Origin: Dugong dugon
Lineage: Eukaryota; Chordata; Mammalia; Sirenia; Dugongidae
NCBI GenBank assembly: GCA_030035585.1
Contig: CM057472.1
Coordinates: 89,215,601 to 89,279,600 of the forward strand
Reading direction: 5' to 3'
DNA: 64,000 nt
Shown: one piece after another, positions 11,611 to 23,299 of the stretch
Layout of the letters: each line of letters opens with the position of its first letter
Position numbering within the stretch: the first letter of the stretch is position 1
The notes under the pieces: generated by a model
The model's database searches: none
What the model was told of the DNA's origin: nothing
What the model saw: only the letters and a program-made list of their open reading frames with translations
Made by a program: the position numbers and the translations under genes

Positions 11611-13348
11611 TCCACTGGGAAGTCATCTGGTGTTTTACTTTGGATGCCTACTGGAACCATCCTGTCCTGTTTTTGTAAATGTTTTGATATTGTCTGCTGT
11701 CTTTGGGGCATTCAGTAGTTGTTTTTCTCATTTATTGATCATAGATTTGTTTGTTTTGTCCTTTTTTTTTTTTTTTTTAATTTGGCTATGTCTCAGCAGG
11801 CAGACTGTGTGTTCTTTGTTGTTTGCTTGTCTGTGGGCACAATACTTTTCGCCTACTTCTCCAATTGGCAGGGTCAGTCACTCAGATATAGTACAGCAGG
11901 GTAGGTCTAGCTGAAGAGGAGTTACTGGGACGGGTTGTTTGTGGCACTTAAGACAGCCACCAGGGCGGGTCGGTAATCCATGCAGGGCAGGTTCCAGTAG
12001 GCCGTGCCTGTGCTGCTTGGAGGTGTGGTGTTAAGTGTACGGTGCAGGTAGGCAGGATGTAGCGGGGGGATTGTTATGTGTGGTGCTAAGATGGATATGG
12101 GAGAGAGGAGAGAGGAACAGGAGCCAAACACTTACAAACAAACAAAAAAGAATGCTAGGGGTGCTTGCCATTGGAGTGGAGAGATGAGAGACCATGAAAT
12201 GGAGAAAAACAAAAAGGGGAAGAGGAAGAAAAAAAAGAAAAGAATGAATAAATAAAAATCAGAAAGGGAAAAGAACAGCAAAGTTCCCATCGATCCCACC
12301 GGTGCAGCTATGAGGTCTGGGGAAGTTCTTCTCAGGTGTTGCAGTACAGCCTGGCTAGAAGGCATAGAGGTATACAACGGCAGGTATTCAGGGAACAGAA
12401 AGAGAAGGAAGATATAGAGAGACGAGAAACTGAGTAATGAAGAAAGACAAGAAGGAAAAAAGAGGGAAAAGAAAAGAAAACAAATTAAAAAAAAAATGAA
12501 CAAGAAAAGCCCCCAAAAAACAGAAACAAACAAACAAACATAATGAAAAAAGAAATGCCCTCAGGGATCCCTCTGCATGTCTGTGCAAGCCGAGGGGGTT
12601 GGTTCCAAGCCACGCAGCACCGCCTGGCCAGAACGGGCTCCCAACTCAAGAAAAGGAAAAGAAAACAAACAATTCAAAACAGACAAATGAACAAAAGCCC
12701 CGGGATCCCACCAGCATGGCAGCCCATACTGGGAAGCAGCTCCACACTCGAATGGAGCTCCGCAGCCCCTCAGGAAGAAGGAAAGATGGTGCATGGAGCC
12801 AGGTATTTGAGCGAAAGGAGGGGGAGGTGGTGAGAAGTAAGGAAGAAATCAAAAGAAGCAGAAAAAAGCAACACCATCAGCCAACAAATGGCACTCAGAG
12901 AGCTGGCCCTTTCAGGTGGTTGGAATCCAAGCAACCGGTGCTTCCCGGACAAGAGATTGTGGCTGCAGGAAGCAGAGGAGGCCGAGTAGGGGTGAAGAAG
13001 GGTGGTGGGTGGGAAAGCGTATATCATAAATTACTGGTTGTTTTGTCTCCCGCTGGAAGCTCCATGAAGCTGCTTTCTTGTACCCCCAGTTTGCTGGTCT
13101 CCGATAGGAGTCCAAGATGGTGGATCCACACTGCGTTAGTTGATAGGGGACCTCTGCGTGAATCTCTCCTCGCTCTCCGTTCTGTCAGTTTTCTCACTCC
13201 ATTTGGTGCTTGGCTGAGTTCTTTATTTCTTCATTTGATGTTTTAGGGTTTCAGGATTGTTGTTTTCTCTGTTTAGCTTAGTTTTTCGGATCTTTGCTGT
13301 GGAGGGACGGCATGGTGATTCTGCCTAGAGCGCCATTTTGCCGGAAGT
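11610..13348 (-). promoter_or_regulatory. L1 copy-1 5' UTR with degenerate repeated units
   Basis: The 1.7-kb 5' UTR is more GC-rich than its surroundings and alternates two sequence types. GATCCCACCGGTGCAGC-like blocks (near 12292 and 12703, with a weaker one at 12566) each precede a purine-rich tract on the plus strand (about 12390-12500 and 12770-12870). This gives an imperfect monomer-like layout. L1 sense transcription would run leftwards from 13348. Promoter function is inferred from position. Confidence 0.6.
13331..13345 (-). promoter_or_regulatory. YY1-like motif at the L1 copy-1 5' end
   Basis: The minus strand reads CAAAATGGCG within the first 20 bases of the element. Human L1 carries a YY1 site (CAAGATGGCCG) in the same place, where it sets the transcription start. 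The one-base difference in the core (AAAATGG for AAGATGG) leaves the function open. Confidence 0.5.
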
Positions 13349-13751
13349 GGATTAAGGATTTTGAGATGAAGAGAATATTCTGGATTATCTTGGTCGGCCC
13401 TAAATGTAATCATAATTAGCTTTATAAAAGAGAGGCAGAGGGAGATGTGACAACAGAAGAGGAAAAGGGCATGTGGTGATGGAAGCAGGGACTGGACTGA
13501 TGCACTTTGAAGATGGAGGAAAGGGCCACAACCCAAGGAATACAGACAGCCACTAGAAGCTGGGAAAGTCAAGGAAATGAATTCTCTCCTCAGAGGTCCC
13601 AGAAGGAACTAACCCTGCCGATTCCTTAACTTCAGTCCAGTGAAACTGATTTCAGGCTTCTGACCTCTAGAACTGGAAGAGAATATATTCATGCTGTTTT
13701 AAGCCACCAAACTGTGGTAGTCTACCACAGTGGGAACAGAACACACATACA

Positions 13752-14337
13752 GGTAGTTCCCGCTTCCACTAGTAGGTACTAACTGGTCCTTCATCTTTTT
13801 ACCCCAATTTTGAATGCATTTAATCCTTGGTCCCTAGGAATCAAGATCTGTCAAATAATTTGATTTTGAATTTTATGTTTGTGTGTTTCAAAAGAGAGAA
13901 ATACACAAACACAACCAGAACAACAGAATAGTAAGGGTACTTACTACAAGTTCTCTCTCCCTAATGTGATTCCTATAGATTCATTTGTTGAATCTTATTT
14001 AAATTACGTCCTCAAATTTCATATTGAAAATTCTAATCTAAAAAACAAAATTAAAAAAAAAAAAGTGAAATACCACATATCCAGCATGTATCCAGCAGTC
14101 TCAACTTTGCTGAGTGTGGCAACGCAATCTCCTCTCTCCATCACAATATGTACATGTTTGAGGGACTGGGGGAATGATATAAGTATTCAAAACAGATGCT
14201 CCAAAATCTGTGTATCTTAAAAACTGTACATTTATTCACAGGTGAAACCCTCAGGACTTTTCTTAGGATTTAATGACTTTTATATTCTATACAATCCTCA
14301 CCAGGTATTTGCTATAAAATAAAAACAAAACAAAAAA
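13752..14337. other. Stretch without recognised feature
   Basis: No repeat or gene recognised. There is a short A-run at 14050-14063. Confidence 0.35.
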
Positions 14338-14555
14338 CAAACCCATTGCTGTCAAGTCAATTCCAACTCATAGTGACCCCATGTGACAAAGTAGAACTGC
14401 CATATGGGGTTTCCAAGGCTGAAATCTTCAAGGAAGCAGACTGTCACATCTTTCTCCCGTGGAGTGGCTGGTGAGTTCAGAGCAGCTGGTGAGTTCGAAC
14501 CACCAACCTTTCGGACAACAGCCAAGGGCTTAACCACTGAACCACCAGGCTTCTT
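14338..14555 (-). mobile_element. AfroSINE, long form
   Basis: Complete complementary copy: CATTGCTGTCAAGTCAATTC tail, internal block with CACATCTTTCTCCCGTGGAG, TTCGAACCACCAACC, and head TTAACCACTGAACCACCAGG. A short local duplication (GGTGAGTTC repeated near 14470 and 14490) lengthens the middle. Confidence 0.9.
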
Positions 14556-14883
14556 AGACCATAGCATATAACTGAAAGAAGCAAATCAGACTTGGACACA
14601 CTGAGATTCTGGGAAACTGCTGACAGAAAGCACCCTGACTGCTGAAAGCAGCAATGTCCCACAATCAAGAAGGGAAGCGATATAGGAAACATTGGAGCAT
14701 GGTAGTCTAAAAAAGTGGTAAAAAGGACATAGTGTTATATTCTCAGTTGATTCTGAGGCAAATTATTGGGTTAGAACACAGTCATCAATTCTGAGAACAA
14801 TTTGCCCAAAGTCATTAAATAAATGCTCAGCATATGCGGCTTAATAAGAATGTAAGGAAATAGAAGGAAAAGTTGTTATTTTT
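14556..14883. other. Stretch without recognised feature
   Basis: Nothing recognised between two SINEs. Confidence 0.35.
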
Positions 14884-15080
14884 AGTTGTTGTCAAGTCAA
14901 ATCCAACTCATGGTGACCCCATGTGTGCAGAGTAGAACTGTTTCATAGGGTTTTCAAGGCTGTGACCTTTTGAAAGCAAATCACCAGGCCTGTCATCCAA
15001 GGTCCCTCTGGGTGGGTTTGAACCGACAACCTTTTGGCTAGTAGTCAAGTGCTTAATCATGTGCACCACCTAGGGACTCC
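14884..15080 (-). mobile_element. AfroSINE-related SINE, CCTAGGGACTCC-head variant
   Basis: Complementary copy with tail TTGTTGTCAAGTCAAATCC and head GTGCACCACCTAGGGACTCC. The head and middle differ from the common form, and the copies at 27055, 55246 and 63077 share this variant. A 10-bp target duplication AAGGAAAAGT (14864-14873 and 15082-15091) flanks it. Confidence 0.85.
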
Positions 15081-15091
15081 TAAGGAAAAGT

Positions 15092-15989
15092 AGGGATCTT
15101 ATAAAAAGACCTTCTGATGTGGTTAAAACAAATATTCTTGCTTAAGGAATAAAACATCAATCATCTGAAACACTAACTTATGTACAACACCTCATTAGTA
15201 ATACTCCTGGCAGGACACTGCACAGCCCATTGTTGGTGTTCCAGTAACATTTGATCAGCAAACTCATGAATGAATAGTACATCTGCTCTCTCAGATCTTT
15301 GGTGTTACGCATAGCAGAACTAGAGTAATAACCCCACCAGGCTATAAAATGAAAGTCCTATACCAGAGATTGCATTCGATTTCCCTTAAGAGTTTTTCAA
15401 GTAACCTAACGTATTTACCTCACTCAGGCTGTTTGTGTGTTTAAACCATGTTCAAAATCTCCTTAACACAGCTCTGCTGAAGGCAGTTTAGTTCTCAGGA
15501 GTAACCATACCAGCAAAAAAGCTAAAAATGCAAGGACAGGAAATCCAGAGAACTTTACACTGTAATAGACTCCTATGGTGGTTTGACAGTTCAAGCTAAG
15601 CTCCAAAGAGGAAATTTCCATTTGAATAGTAAGTAAATGATTTTTTACTTGAGGTTTTATTTAGAAACATAGACTGATGCATCTGTTATCCTAAATAGCA
15701 AACACCCATAATAAATATCTTCCTTTTCCATACTTGGAAGCATTATAGATAATTATGTGTTTACTGGTATTCTTTGGTATTTTCAACATAATGTACATTT
15801 TATTTAGCTTGATTATTATGTTATTTAGAAATAGCATCAAGTATCAAATCAGGAAAAGCACTTTGTAAAAATGGTTACACTCAGTAAAAGCTAAAGAGAA
15901 CAGAATGTCTTTTACCATATTGAACCAATTTTACCATGCGAACTAGCAAGGCTTTAAGAGGCTCAATTGCCAACATAAAATATAGTTAT
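15092..15989. other. Stretch without recognised feature
   Basis: No repeat family or coding signal recognised. Confidence 0.35.
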
Positions 15990-16520
15990 AATGGACGTGT
16001 ACTTTTTTTGTCTGTCCAGCATCCATTTTCCCCTTTTCTTCAAAGAGAATGACTAGGTAAACACCCTTCTTCCACTGAACCTGTAAGATTCTGCTGGAAC
16101 CAACACAACTCTCTGGATTTAGCTTTGGGCGACTGACTGAAACCTGGTCAGTGAGAGGACCGCATCTTTCTGGCAACAGGAAATGGTTTAAGGGCAGGCA
16201 TTCAAGATTAGATATATCAAAGTCAAGGAGTATCAGCTCCAGGACTTTTACTGGACCTACTTGGAAGTAAGCACTTGCTTATAACATGGTAGGATGTGAG
16301 CCTACTGCTACTGGGGCCATTTTGCCACTGCTTAGAGAAAGAGTGTCTGAGAAGGAAATCAACAAAAAGGGAATGTTTAAATATAAAAGGGCTGATAGAT
16401 GGAGGGAGTAAGATTTTGGATACCACAAATGAATCTACTTGTGACATACTTAGACCACCGTTTAGTACATAAGTCAATACATAGCCTCTCCTACTTCTCT
16501 CTCTCATTCACTTGCTCTAT
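15990..16520 (+). repeat. Possible ancient dispersed repeat, family undetermined
   Basis: Segments such as ATCAGCTCCAGGACTTTTAC and GGTAGGATGTGAGCC, followed by GGCCATTTTGCCAC, remind me of an old mammalian interspersed repeat, but I cannot name it. It could equally be unique sequence. Confidence 0.3.
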
Positions 16521-16629
16521 TTTTTCCCTAAGCCAGTTTTTACTAGGTTTAGTGTCTCTTCAACACAGTTGCTCCTAAAATTCATTTTTTTCCAAATGAT
16601 CTTTGACATTTTATTATTTTGTAACAATT

Positions 16630-16830
16630 GAAAGCATTGGTTTTTGACTTCCTGTAAAGACCTGAGTTCTAATCCTGACTCGCAAGTTGTGTAGCCTTTG
16701 ACAAGCTATCTAAGTCTTTTGAGGCTCGTTTCTCTATCTGTAAAAATACACATAAGAATATGTATCTTGCAGATAGTGGAGAAAATTAAATGCATAATGT
16801 ATTAAATGCATACACAGTGAACACATGGTA
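16630..16830 (+). mobile_element. MIR SINE
   Basis: The order TGAGTTCTAATCCTGACTC, AGTTGTGTAGCCTTTGACAAG, CTATCTGTAAAAATAC matches the tRNA-derived head and core of MIR, a SINE shared by all mammals. The 3' part is more decayed. Confidence 0.8.
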
Positions 16831-17704
16831 TATAGCATTTCCTTTTCCTTCTTAGAGAAAGACTTTTATACTTTTCTTTATATTTGATGTGTGGAATGGC
16901 AAAAAGATTCCTTTTAGAAAGGGTTCTCAAATACAAATGACAAAGGAACTGCTTTTGAAGACATAGGGGCACCCTGTCTTTGAGAACTGGGAAAAAGAAT
17001 TTTAGAAATGTATCACTAGTAAAGGGTCTGAGTAAAATTCTGTCAAACAAGCAAAAGCCTTATTACTGTACATCTACATGAATACAGCCTAGACTGGCCT
17101 AAGGTTTACACAGAAGTTTTCTGTGTGGTTTTTATTATTTATTGATTCTAATTGGCTTAAGTTTTTTTAGCTTATTTTTCTTTTCTTTCCCATCAGTGAC
17201 TTACTCAGTATGAGTATCTATAGCTTTAAGTCACATATTTCTGGCATACTATAATTCTAGGAAAAAACATGGCAATTAGGTATCTGAGGAACTAAACATC
17301 ATGAGTTCATTTTAGGCAGAAAAATCTACTTAAGACTGAATTTAGTATATTTTAATCATGTGATTTGGTATTCATTAACACAATCAAGACACTCCAGGAT
17401 GAATTTAGCAAATTGTAAATTCCTAAAGACATGTCAACAAGCATAAAAACTTGGGAAATTTCATTTTTCATTTTCCCTTTGAAACTCAATCTACATGATA
17501 TCTTCATATAATTTTTGCCTACCCTCCAAAGGAAAAACAATCTATACTATTTGGGGTAGAACAGTCCCTTCTGCTTTGCTTAATTTAGATATATTAGTTA
17601 CACAGGTGGTTTAAAAGCTGAAAACATTATTAAAACATTACTATGAAATGTTCACCTATTTTTTAAAACTAAGATGGACACTTATTTTACATAGCATTGG
17701 ATTA
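16831..17704. other. Stretch without recognised feature
   Basis: AT-rich with no recognised repeat or gene. Confidence 0.35.
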
Positions 17705-17715
17705 CAAACAAAATT

Positions 17716-19541
17716 GTTGTGTTAATTGTTAGGGGTCGTCGAGTCAGTTCTGACTCATAGCAACCCTATGTACAACAGAATGAAATGACGTCTGGTCCTG
17801 CGCATCCTCACAGTCATTGACATTTTTGAGTCCATTGTTGCAGCCCTGTGCCAGTCTATCTCATTGAAGGTCTTCCTCTTTTTTGCTGACCCTCTATTTT
17901 ACCGAGCATGATACCCTTCTCCAGGGACTGGTGTCTCCTGATAACATGCCCTAAGTATGTGAGATGAAGTCTTGTCATCCTTGCTTCTAAGGAGCTTTCT
18001 GGCTGTACTTCTTCCAAGACAGATTTGTTGCTTCTTCTGGCAGTCCATGGTATATTCAATATTCTTCACCAACATCATAATTCAAAGGCATCAATTCTTC
18101 TTCGGTCTTCTTTATTCATTGTCTGGCTCGTGCATGCATATGAGTCGGTGGAAAAGACCATGGTTTGGGTCAGGCCCACCTTAGTCCTTAAAGTGACATC
18201 TTTGCTTTTTAACACTTTAAAAAGGTCTTTTGCAGCAGATTTGCCCAACACAATATTCATTTGATTTCTTGACTGCTGCTTCCATGGGCATTGATTGTGG
18301 ATCCAAATAAAATGAAATCCTTGACAACTTCAATCTTTTTTCCATTTATCATGCTGCTGCTTATTGGCTCAGTTGTGAGGATTTTTGTTTTCTTTATGTT
18401 AAGGTGTAAACCACACTGAAGGCTGTAGTCTTTGACCTTCATCAATAAGGGTTTCAAGTCCTCTTCACTGTCAGCAAGCAAGGTTGTGTCCTCTGCATAT
18501 CCCAGGTTGTTAATGAGCCTTCCTCCAATCCTGATGCTGTGTTCTTCTTCATATAGTACATCTTCTCTGATTATTTGCTCAGCATACAGATTGAGTAAGT
18601 ATGGTGAAAGGATACAATCCTGACACACACCTTTCCTGATTTTAAATCACGCAGTATGTCCCTATTCTAGTCGACTGACTGCCTCTTGGTCTGTGTACAG
18701 GTTCCTCATGAGTACAATTAAGTGTTCTGGAATTCCCATTCTTTGTAATCTCATCCATAATTTATTATGATCCAGACAGTTGAATGCCTCTGCAGAGTCA
18801 AGAAAACACAGGTAAACATCTTTCTGGTATTCTCCGCTTTCAGCCATGATCCATCTGACATCAGCAATGACATCCCTTGTTCCACGTCCTCTACTGAATT
18901 CCGCTTGAATTTCTGGCAGTTCCCTGTCCATGTACGGCTGCAACTGCTTTTGAATGATCTTCAGCAAAATTTTACTTGTGTGTGATATTAATGATAGTGT
19001 TCGATAATTTCCACATTCTGTTGGATCACCTTTCTTTGGAATGGGCACAAATATAGATCTCTTCCAGTGGGTTGGCCAGGTAGCTGTCTTCCAAATTTCT
19101 TTGCATAGACAAGTCAGCGCTTCCAGTACTGCATCCATTTGTTGAAATCTCTCAGTTGGTATTCCGTCAATTCCTGGAGCCTTGTTTTTTGCCAATGCCT
19201 TCAACACAGCTTGGACGTCTTCCTTCAGTACCATCGATTCCTGATCATGTGCTACCTCCTGAAATGGTTGAATGTCAGCCAGTTCTTTTGGTACAGTGAC
19301 TCTGTATATTCCTTTCATCTTCCTTTGATTCTTCCTGCATTGTTTAATATTTTCCCTGTAGAATTCTTCAGTACTGCAACTCAAGGCTTGAATTTTCTCT
19401 TCAATTCTTTCAGCTCGAGAAATGCCGAGTGTGTTCTTTCCTTTTCGTTTTCTAACACAAGGTCTTTGCACATTTCATCATAATACTTGACTTTGTCTTC
19501 TTGGGCTGCGCTTTGATATCTTCTGTTCAGCTCTTTTACTT
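17716..19541 (-). mobile_element. RTE-clade LINE, 5'-truncated, with 11-bp target duplication
   Basis: A minus-strand element whose sense 3' end (CCTAACAATTAACACAAC, short repeat tail) is at the left. A perfect duplication CAAACAAAATT lies at 17705-17715 and 19542-19552 and fixes both ends, so the 1.83-kb copy is truncated at the 5' end. The reverse transcriptase runs from 19471 leftwards: KNKAPGIDGIP, then VPIPKKGDPTECGNYR and SHTSKILLKIIQKQLQPY, CFLDSAEAFNCLDH, then in another frame GYAEDTTLLA. RTE elements carry YADD there, so the catalytic centre is altered to YAED. The frame also breaks near 18640. It resembles the BovB-like RTE of afrotherians. Confidence 0.9.
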
Positions 19542-19552
19542 CAAACAAAATT

Positions 19553-20368
19553 AGATTCTATAAACTTGAAGCAATTCCTTATAAATTATGTAACAGATGA
19601 TTTTAGAAAAATCATAGAATTGGGTAACTAGAATCATACTTATTGTTATGAAGATTAAAGTGACATAATATTTAATATTTAAAATGCATATAGGCTTTAA
19701 ATTTTATACTTAGATGTGAGGTGAATTCACTAGCATAGCATTTTATGGGTAGTCAAAGTAATATTTTAGGATATAAAATAGAAACTCTTAAGAAACATCC
19801 AAAAATCTGTGTCAGTAAGAAACTGAGTCAGAGGGCAAAAACCACAAGTTACAACAGAAGTTCTCTTGTTTCCATGATAGATACATTAATTCTGAATTAC
19901 ACAGACAAATAAAAACTCCAGTTCCCTAAGTCAATAAACAATTACTTAAGATAAAATCACATAATTTGTTCTCATGGCAGAATCCATGCAAGTTTTTATT
20001 GTGTAAGGAATAATCAAATATAGTGCATATAAGTTATCCAATCTAGATGCAATAAGAAAAAAAAAAAAATAACTCCAGTAATCTAGAATTACAAAGAGTC
20101 ACTGTTAGGGCAGGATCCAATGTAATATTAACAGAAGGTAATATAAGATTACAAGAGTCGTAATCCCAGGAACACTGTCAAACAATTTCCCATTAGATGT
20201 TTTAATTGGACTTCTAGTTGTTACTTATGAGCAAATGGAAAAGAACATCTGCGGTGCCAATTTTCTGGAGGGTAATTTTTATCTTTGTGCCAAGAAACTC
20301 AAAAATATTCATACTTTTTTGAACAATTCCACTGCCAAGAATGTAATCAGAAATGTGCAGAATTATGT
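19553..20368. other. Stretch without recognised feature
   Basis: AT-rich with a 14-base A-run near 20056. No repeat or gene recognised. Confidence 0.35.
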
Positions 20369-20560
20369 GTGCAAATGGTTAATGTTCTTGGCAGCTAACT
20401 TAAAGGTTGGAAGTTTGAGTCTACCTAGAGGCACCTCAGAAGAAAGGTCTGGTGATCTACTTCTGAAAAATCAGCCGCTGACAGCCCTATGGATCACAGT
20501 TCTACTCTGACATACATGGGACCACCATGAATCAGCATCGACTCAATGGCAACTGGTTAT
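20369..20560 (+). mobile_element. AfroSINE-related SINE, older variant
   Basis: Plus orientation: decayed head GTGCAAATGGTTAATG, then GCAGCTAACTTAAAGGTTGG, the AGAGGCACCTCAGAAGAAAGG middle, and tail CGACTCAATGGCAACTGG. It belongs with the copies at 4351 and 62683. Confidence 0.8.
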
Positions 20561-21265
20561 ACGTGCAAAGTTTGTCATTTTATTCTTATTTATAACAGCC
20601 CCACAGTTTAAAGAACCTAATGACCAACAATAGAGGATTAATTATCAACTCCCTTTAAGAATCTGATGAACGTTAAGGATTTTTCACCCCAGAAAAATAC
20701 TACTTATGCTTTACTTCTGTAATACACATGTGTGCATGTGCACACACCCCACAACACACACACAATGAACACGATGGAAACTGCACTGCCAGCTAATTTT
20801 GCAAACTACTAGTCAATACCATTTCGTAATATATAGGAATAATTTTTAGGATAATGGAAGGAAGAGAATGCAAAGATTTTAGCGAAATGCAAAATGTAGT
20901 ACACTTACTGATAAAATGAAAATGACTGACATAAACAACTCAGAGATATAGTAGGTAGAATTCAAAAATTAAAGCCTACAAAGAGTCTATGTATGTTATC
21001 AACAATGTTTATTTACCTCTAGTCTTCATATTCAAAGACAACATTATTAATATCAGTGTCTATATGTGATTCAGTTGCTGCTTAGATCAATGAGTGAAGT
21101 TCTAGAAAGCTGATATTTGATAAGAGGTTGTAACAGTGATTGACACAACCTAGGACAATCTGTACAGTCTATTTTTCCAAAAAAGTACAGCATTCACTAA
21201 TTCATGAAATTCAGTTCCATTCCATCAACAGTCTCATCAACTCAATTCCATACACATACCTACTA
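20561..21265. other. Stretch without recognised feature; short CA-rich patch
   Basis: A CA/TG-rich patch lies at 20727-20765. Otherwise nothing recognised. Confidence 0.35.
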
Positions 21266-21452
21266 AAACCAAAACCAAACCCACTGCCATCAAGTTGATT
21301 CCAATTCATAGCGACCCCATAGGGTTTCCAAGGCTGGAAATCTCGATGGAAGCAGACTGCAGCGTCGTTCTCCCGAAGAGCCACTGGTGGTTTCGAACCA
21401 CCGACTTTTTGGTTAGCAGTCAATCACTTTAAACACTGCACCACCAGGGCTA
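21266..21452 (-). mobile_element. AfroSINE, long form
   Basis: Complement: CCAAACCCACTGCCATCAAG tail, a small deletion in the AGAGTAGAACTG region, the extra block (GGAAGCAGACTGCAG), then TTCGAACCACCGAC and head CTGCACCACCAGGGC. Confidence 0.9.
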
Positions 21453-21859
21453 TGTGCCAGATTTAGGTGCCTGGTATACCGAGATTCACACAGATCCTAT
21501 GTTCCAGGAAGCTGACTGTTTTAAGGAAAATTCATAAAAATTCATAACTTGAATGAGAACAGGGATTTTTGCCTATTTTTCTCAGTGATGTATCACAAAG
21601 CCCTAGAAAAATCTCACAATTACTAACAGAGAGAGACAAATTCGAACACAGGTTTGTCTAACTTTAATGTCCAGATTCTTGCCCAACATGCTAATTTGCT
21701 CTCCTGTACTCTCACTCCTCACCAAATGATCTTATTAAAAACTGGCTTCCTTTATAACTTTCCTCCAGAGGGATAGTGCGTAATGACTTGAAAGGTCTGC
21801 TATGTTAATAGTAATACTTTTCACTGTAAAATTTTCTTTGTAAAATTTTATATCAACAT

Positions 21860-22326
21860 TAAGATACCAATCTAATCATACCACTCTTCTGCTTAAAGTA
21901 TAAAAAGCGTCCCAGTGGCCTTACGATCAAGTCAATACCTCCCTGAGTGGCTCATAAGTTCTGGGTCTGTTACTAGCCCCTGACTGCTTCTTCAGCTTCT
22001 TCTCACACTACTGTCTATCTCTTTTATATGCTGGCCAAACTGAACTTATTTCAGTTCCTCAGATCAAACTTCCAAGCTTAACTAAGCTTAACTATCAGTC
22101 AATTCTCTGCCCTTTGCACCCCTACTCCCACATGTAGGATAAGTAAGACTTCCCAGTATGTGCTCCCATCGACTAGTTGTACTGTAGATTTTGTAAAGTT
22201 GGGGATGAGTTCTGTTGCATTTGATCTAAGATCTATTAATGAATCTTCTTTGCCCAGCTCACTGCCTGGTTCAAATTAAATTTTCAATACAGATTTATTT
22301 AATGACTATATGTTTCTAGTTAAAAT
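21860..22326 (+). mobile_element. L2 LINE fragment
   Basis: ATACCACTCTTCTGCTTAAAG followed by CCAGTGGCCTTACGATCAAG and later TTCAGTTCCTCAGATCAAAC match the order of the L2 3' coding region and downstream sequence. Highly decayed, as expected for an element that predates placental mammals. The upstream 21453-21859 holds nothing I can name. Confidence 0.6.
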
Positions 22327-22341
22327 AAATCTGCTCCTTAT

Positions 22342-22507
22342 AAAAATCAAAACTAAACCTGTTGCCGTTGAGTTGATGCCAACTCACAGCAACACTGTGG
22401 GACAGAGCAGAAGTGCCCCACAAGGTTTCAAGCAGTGGCTGGTGGATTCAAACTGTCAACCTTTTGGTTAGCAGCCGAACACTTAACCACTGTGCCACCA
22501 GGGCTCC
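22342..22507 (-). mobile_element. AfroSINE, short form, perfect 15-bp target duplication
   Basis: Complementary copy from AAACCTGTTGCCGTTGAG to TGTGCCACCAGGGCTCC without the internal block. AAATCTGCTCCTTAT is repeated exactly at 22327-22341 and 22508-22522, which marks a clean insertion into L2-derived flank. Confidence 0.95.
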
Positions 22508-22734
22508 AAATCTGCTCCTTATGGGAGGTATCAATTATTGGTCTGAAAAACAAAAAAAGAAGAAGAATCTATAAGTCTATGTATCAGACCTTGGACCATG
22601 ATGAATTTGCCAAGGTAAAGGGCTACCTACAGAGGCCTCTTGACCACGGAATCTTTTCTTGTCTAGGATAGGAATTGCCTCTGCCACTTGTATTTCTTAA
22701 TATTTGAAGTAACAATTTCCTGGGCTAAAGAATT

Positions 22735-22940
22735 GCAGATGAAAGGGGTAGGAGACAAGGTAGAATTCTGGGGAGGCATTAGATCACTAAAGGTCCTGCA
22801 TGGTGCATTACTGAGTTGATTTATCGTATAGGACCTGGGGAGCCATGGAAAGATTTAAACATAAGGCAGTTCATAATTAACAGGGTGTTTCAGATGAACA
22901 TCTTAGGTTGCTTTACAGAAGACAAACTGTTAAGAAATAA
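22735..22940 (-). mobile_element. L2 LINE fragment
   Basis: GGTCCTGCATGG, GGGGAGCCATGGAAAGATTT and the flanking purine-rich text match the complement of the L2 3' region (genes-poor repeat with GGAAGCCATTGAAGG). Decayed. Confidence 0.5.
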
Positions 22941-23299
22941 GGCTTCCTGATAGAAACCCAACTTTTGCTTTACATTGACTACATTCTCATATATGAGTGA
23001 GTCTTTAATGTTTTCCTCCTGTGAATACTTTTTGGATTTTGATACCAGAGATTCCTAAAGGGCATTTCTGAATGGGAATTTTTAAAGCAATGAAAATATT
23101 CTGCAAGGACATATATGACTATTTTTAAAGATTTGAAAGTGGCAATAATATCAATATATAAAACAAAAAAGCAAAAGAGTGTTTTGATTATGTAACTTTT
23201 TCAATATTTTATATTTTCACAATGGGTGAGTTGAAATTTGTAGGTATTTTTTTCAGATTGTATAAATGAGAAAATGGACCTACAGTTGTCATTCTCTCT

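Larger units (their letters stand above)
5254..13348 (-). mobile_element. L1 LINE, near full length (copy 1)
   Basis: A minus-strand L1 of about 8.1 kb. The sense 3' end is at the left with a polyadenylation signal (complement at 5258-5263). The 3' UTR covers about 5254-6420, ORF2 6423-10256, ORF1 about 10640-11610, and a long 5' UTR 11610-13348. The target duplication GGATTAAGGATTTT is perfect (5240-5253 and 13349-13362) and the 5' end carries a YY1-like motif, so the insertion is essentially complete. ORF1 and ORF2 carry a handful of frame breaks, so it should not be autonomous now. Being whole and only lightly decayed, it is younger than copy 2 at 30338. Confidence 0.93.
5138..13751 (+). 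mobile_element. Old MaLR-like LTR, split by an 8.1-kb L1
   Basis: The left piece is 5138-5253 (starts GGTAGGCTGAATAATGGCCC) and the right piece is 13349-13751 (contains TGACCTCTAGAACTGGAAGA, then TTTTAAGCCACCAAACTGTG). Together they form one LTR of about 510 bp of the widespread mammalian type that ends in AGCCACCAAACTGTGG. Related LTRs lie at 25613, 26860 and 40731. No internal viral genes are present, so it is a solo fossil. It must predate the L1 that splits it. Ends are approximate. Confidence 0.6.

Noticed and set aside
12599-13246. 215-codon plus-strand frame
   Set aside because: It is antisense to the L1 5' UTR, with low-complexity composition from purine tracts and no domain pattern.
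18662-19471. 269-codon minus-strand frame as a host reverse transcriptase-like gene
   Set aside because: It lies inside an RTE copy bounded by an 11-bp target duplication.
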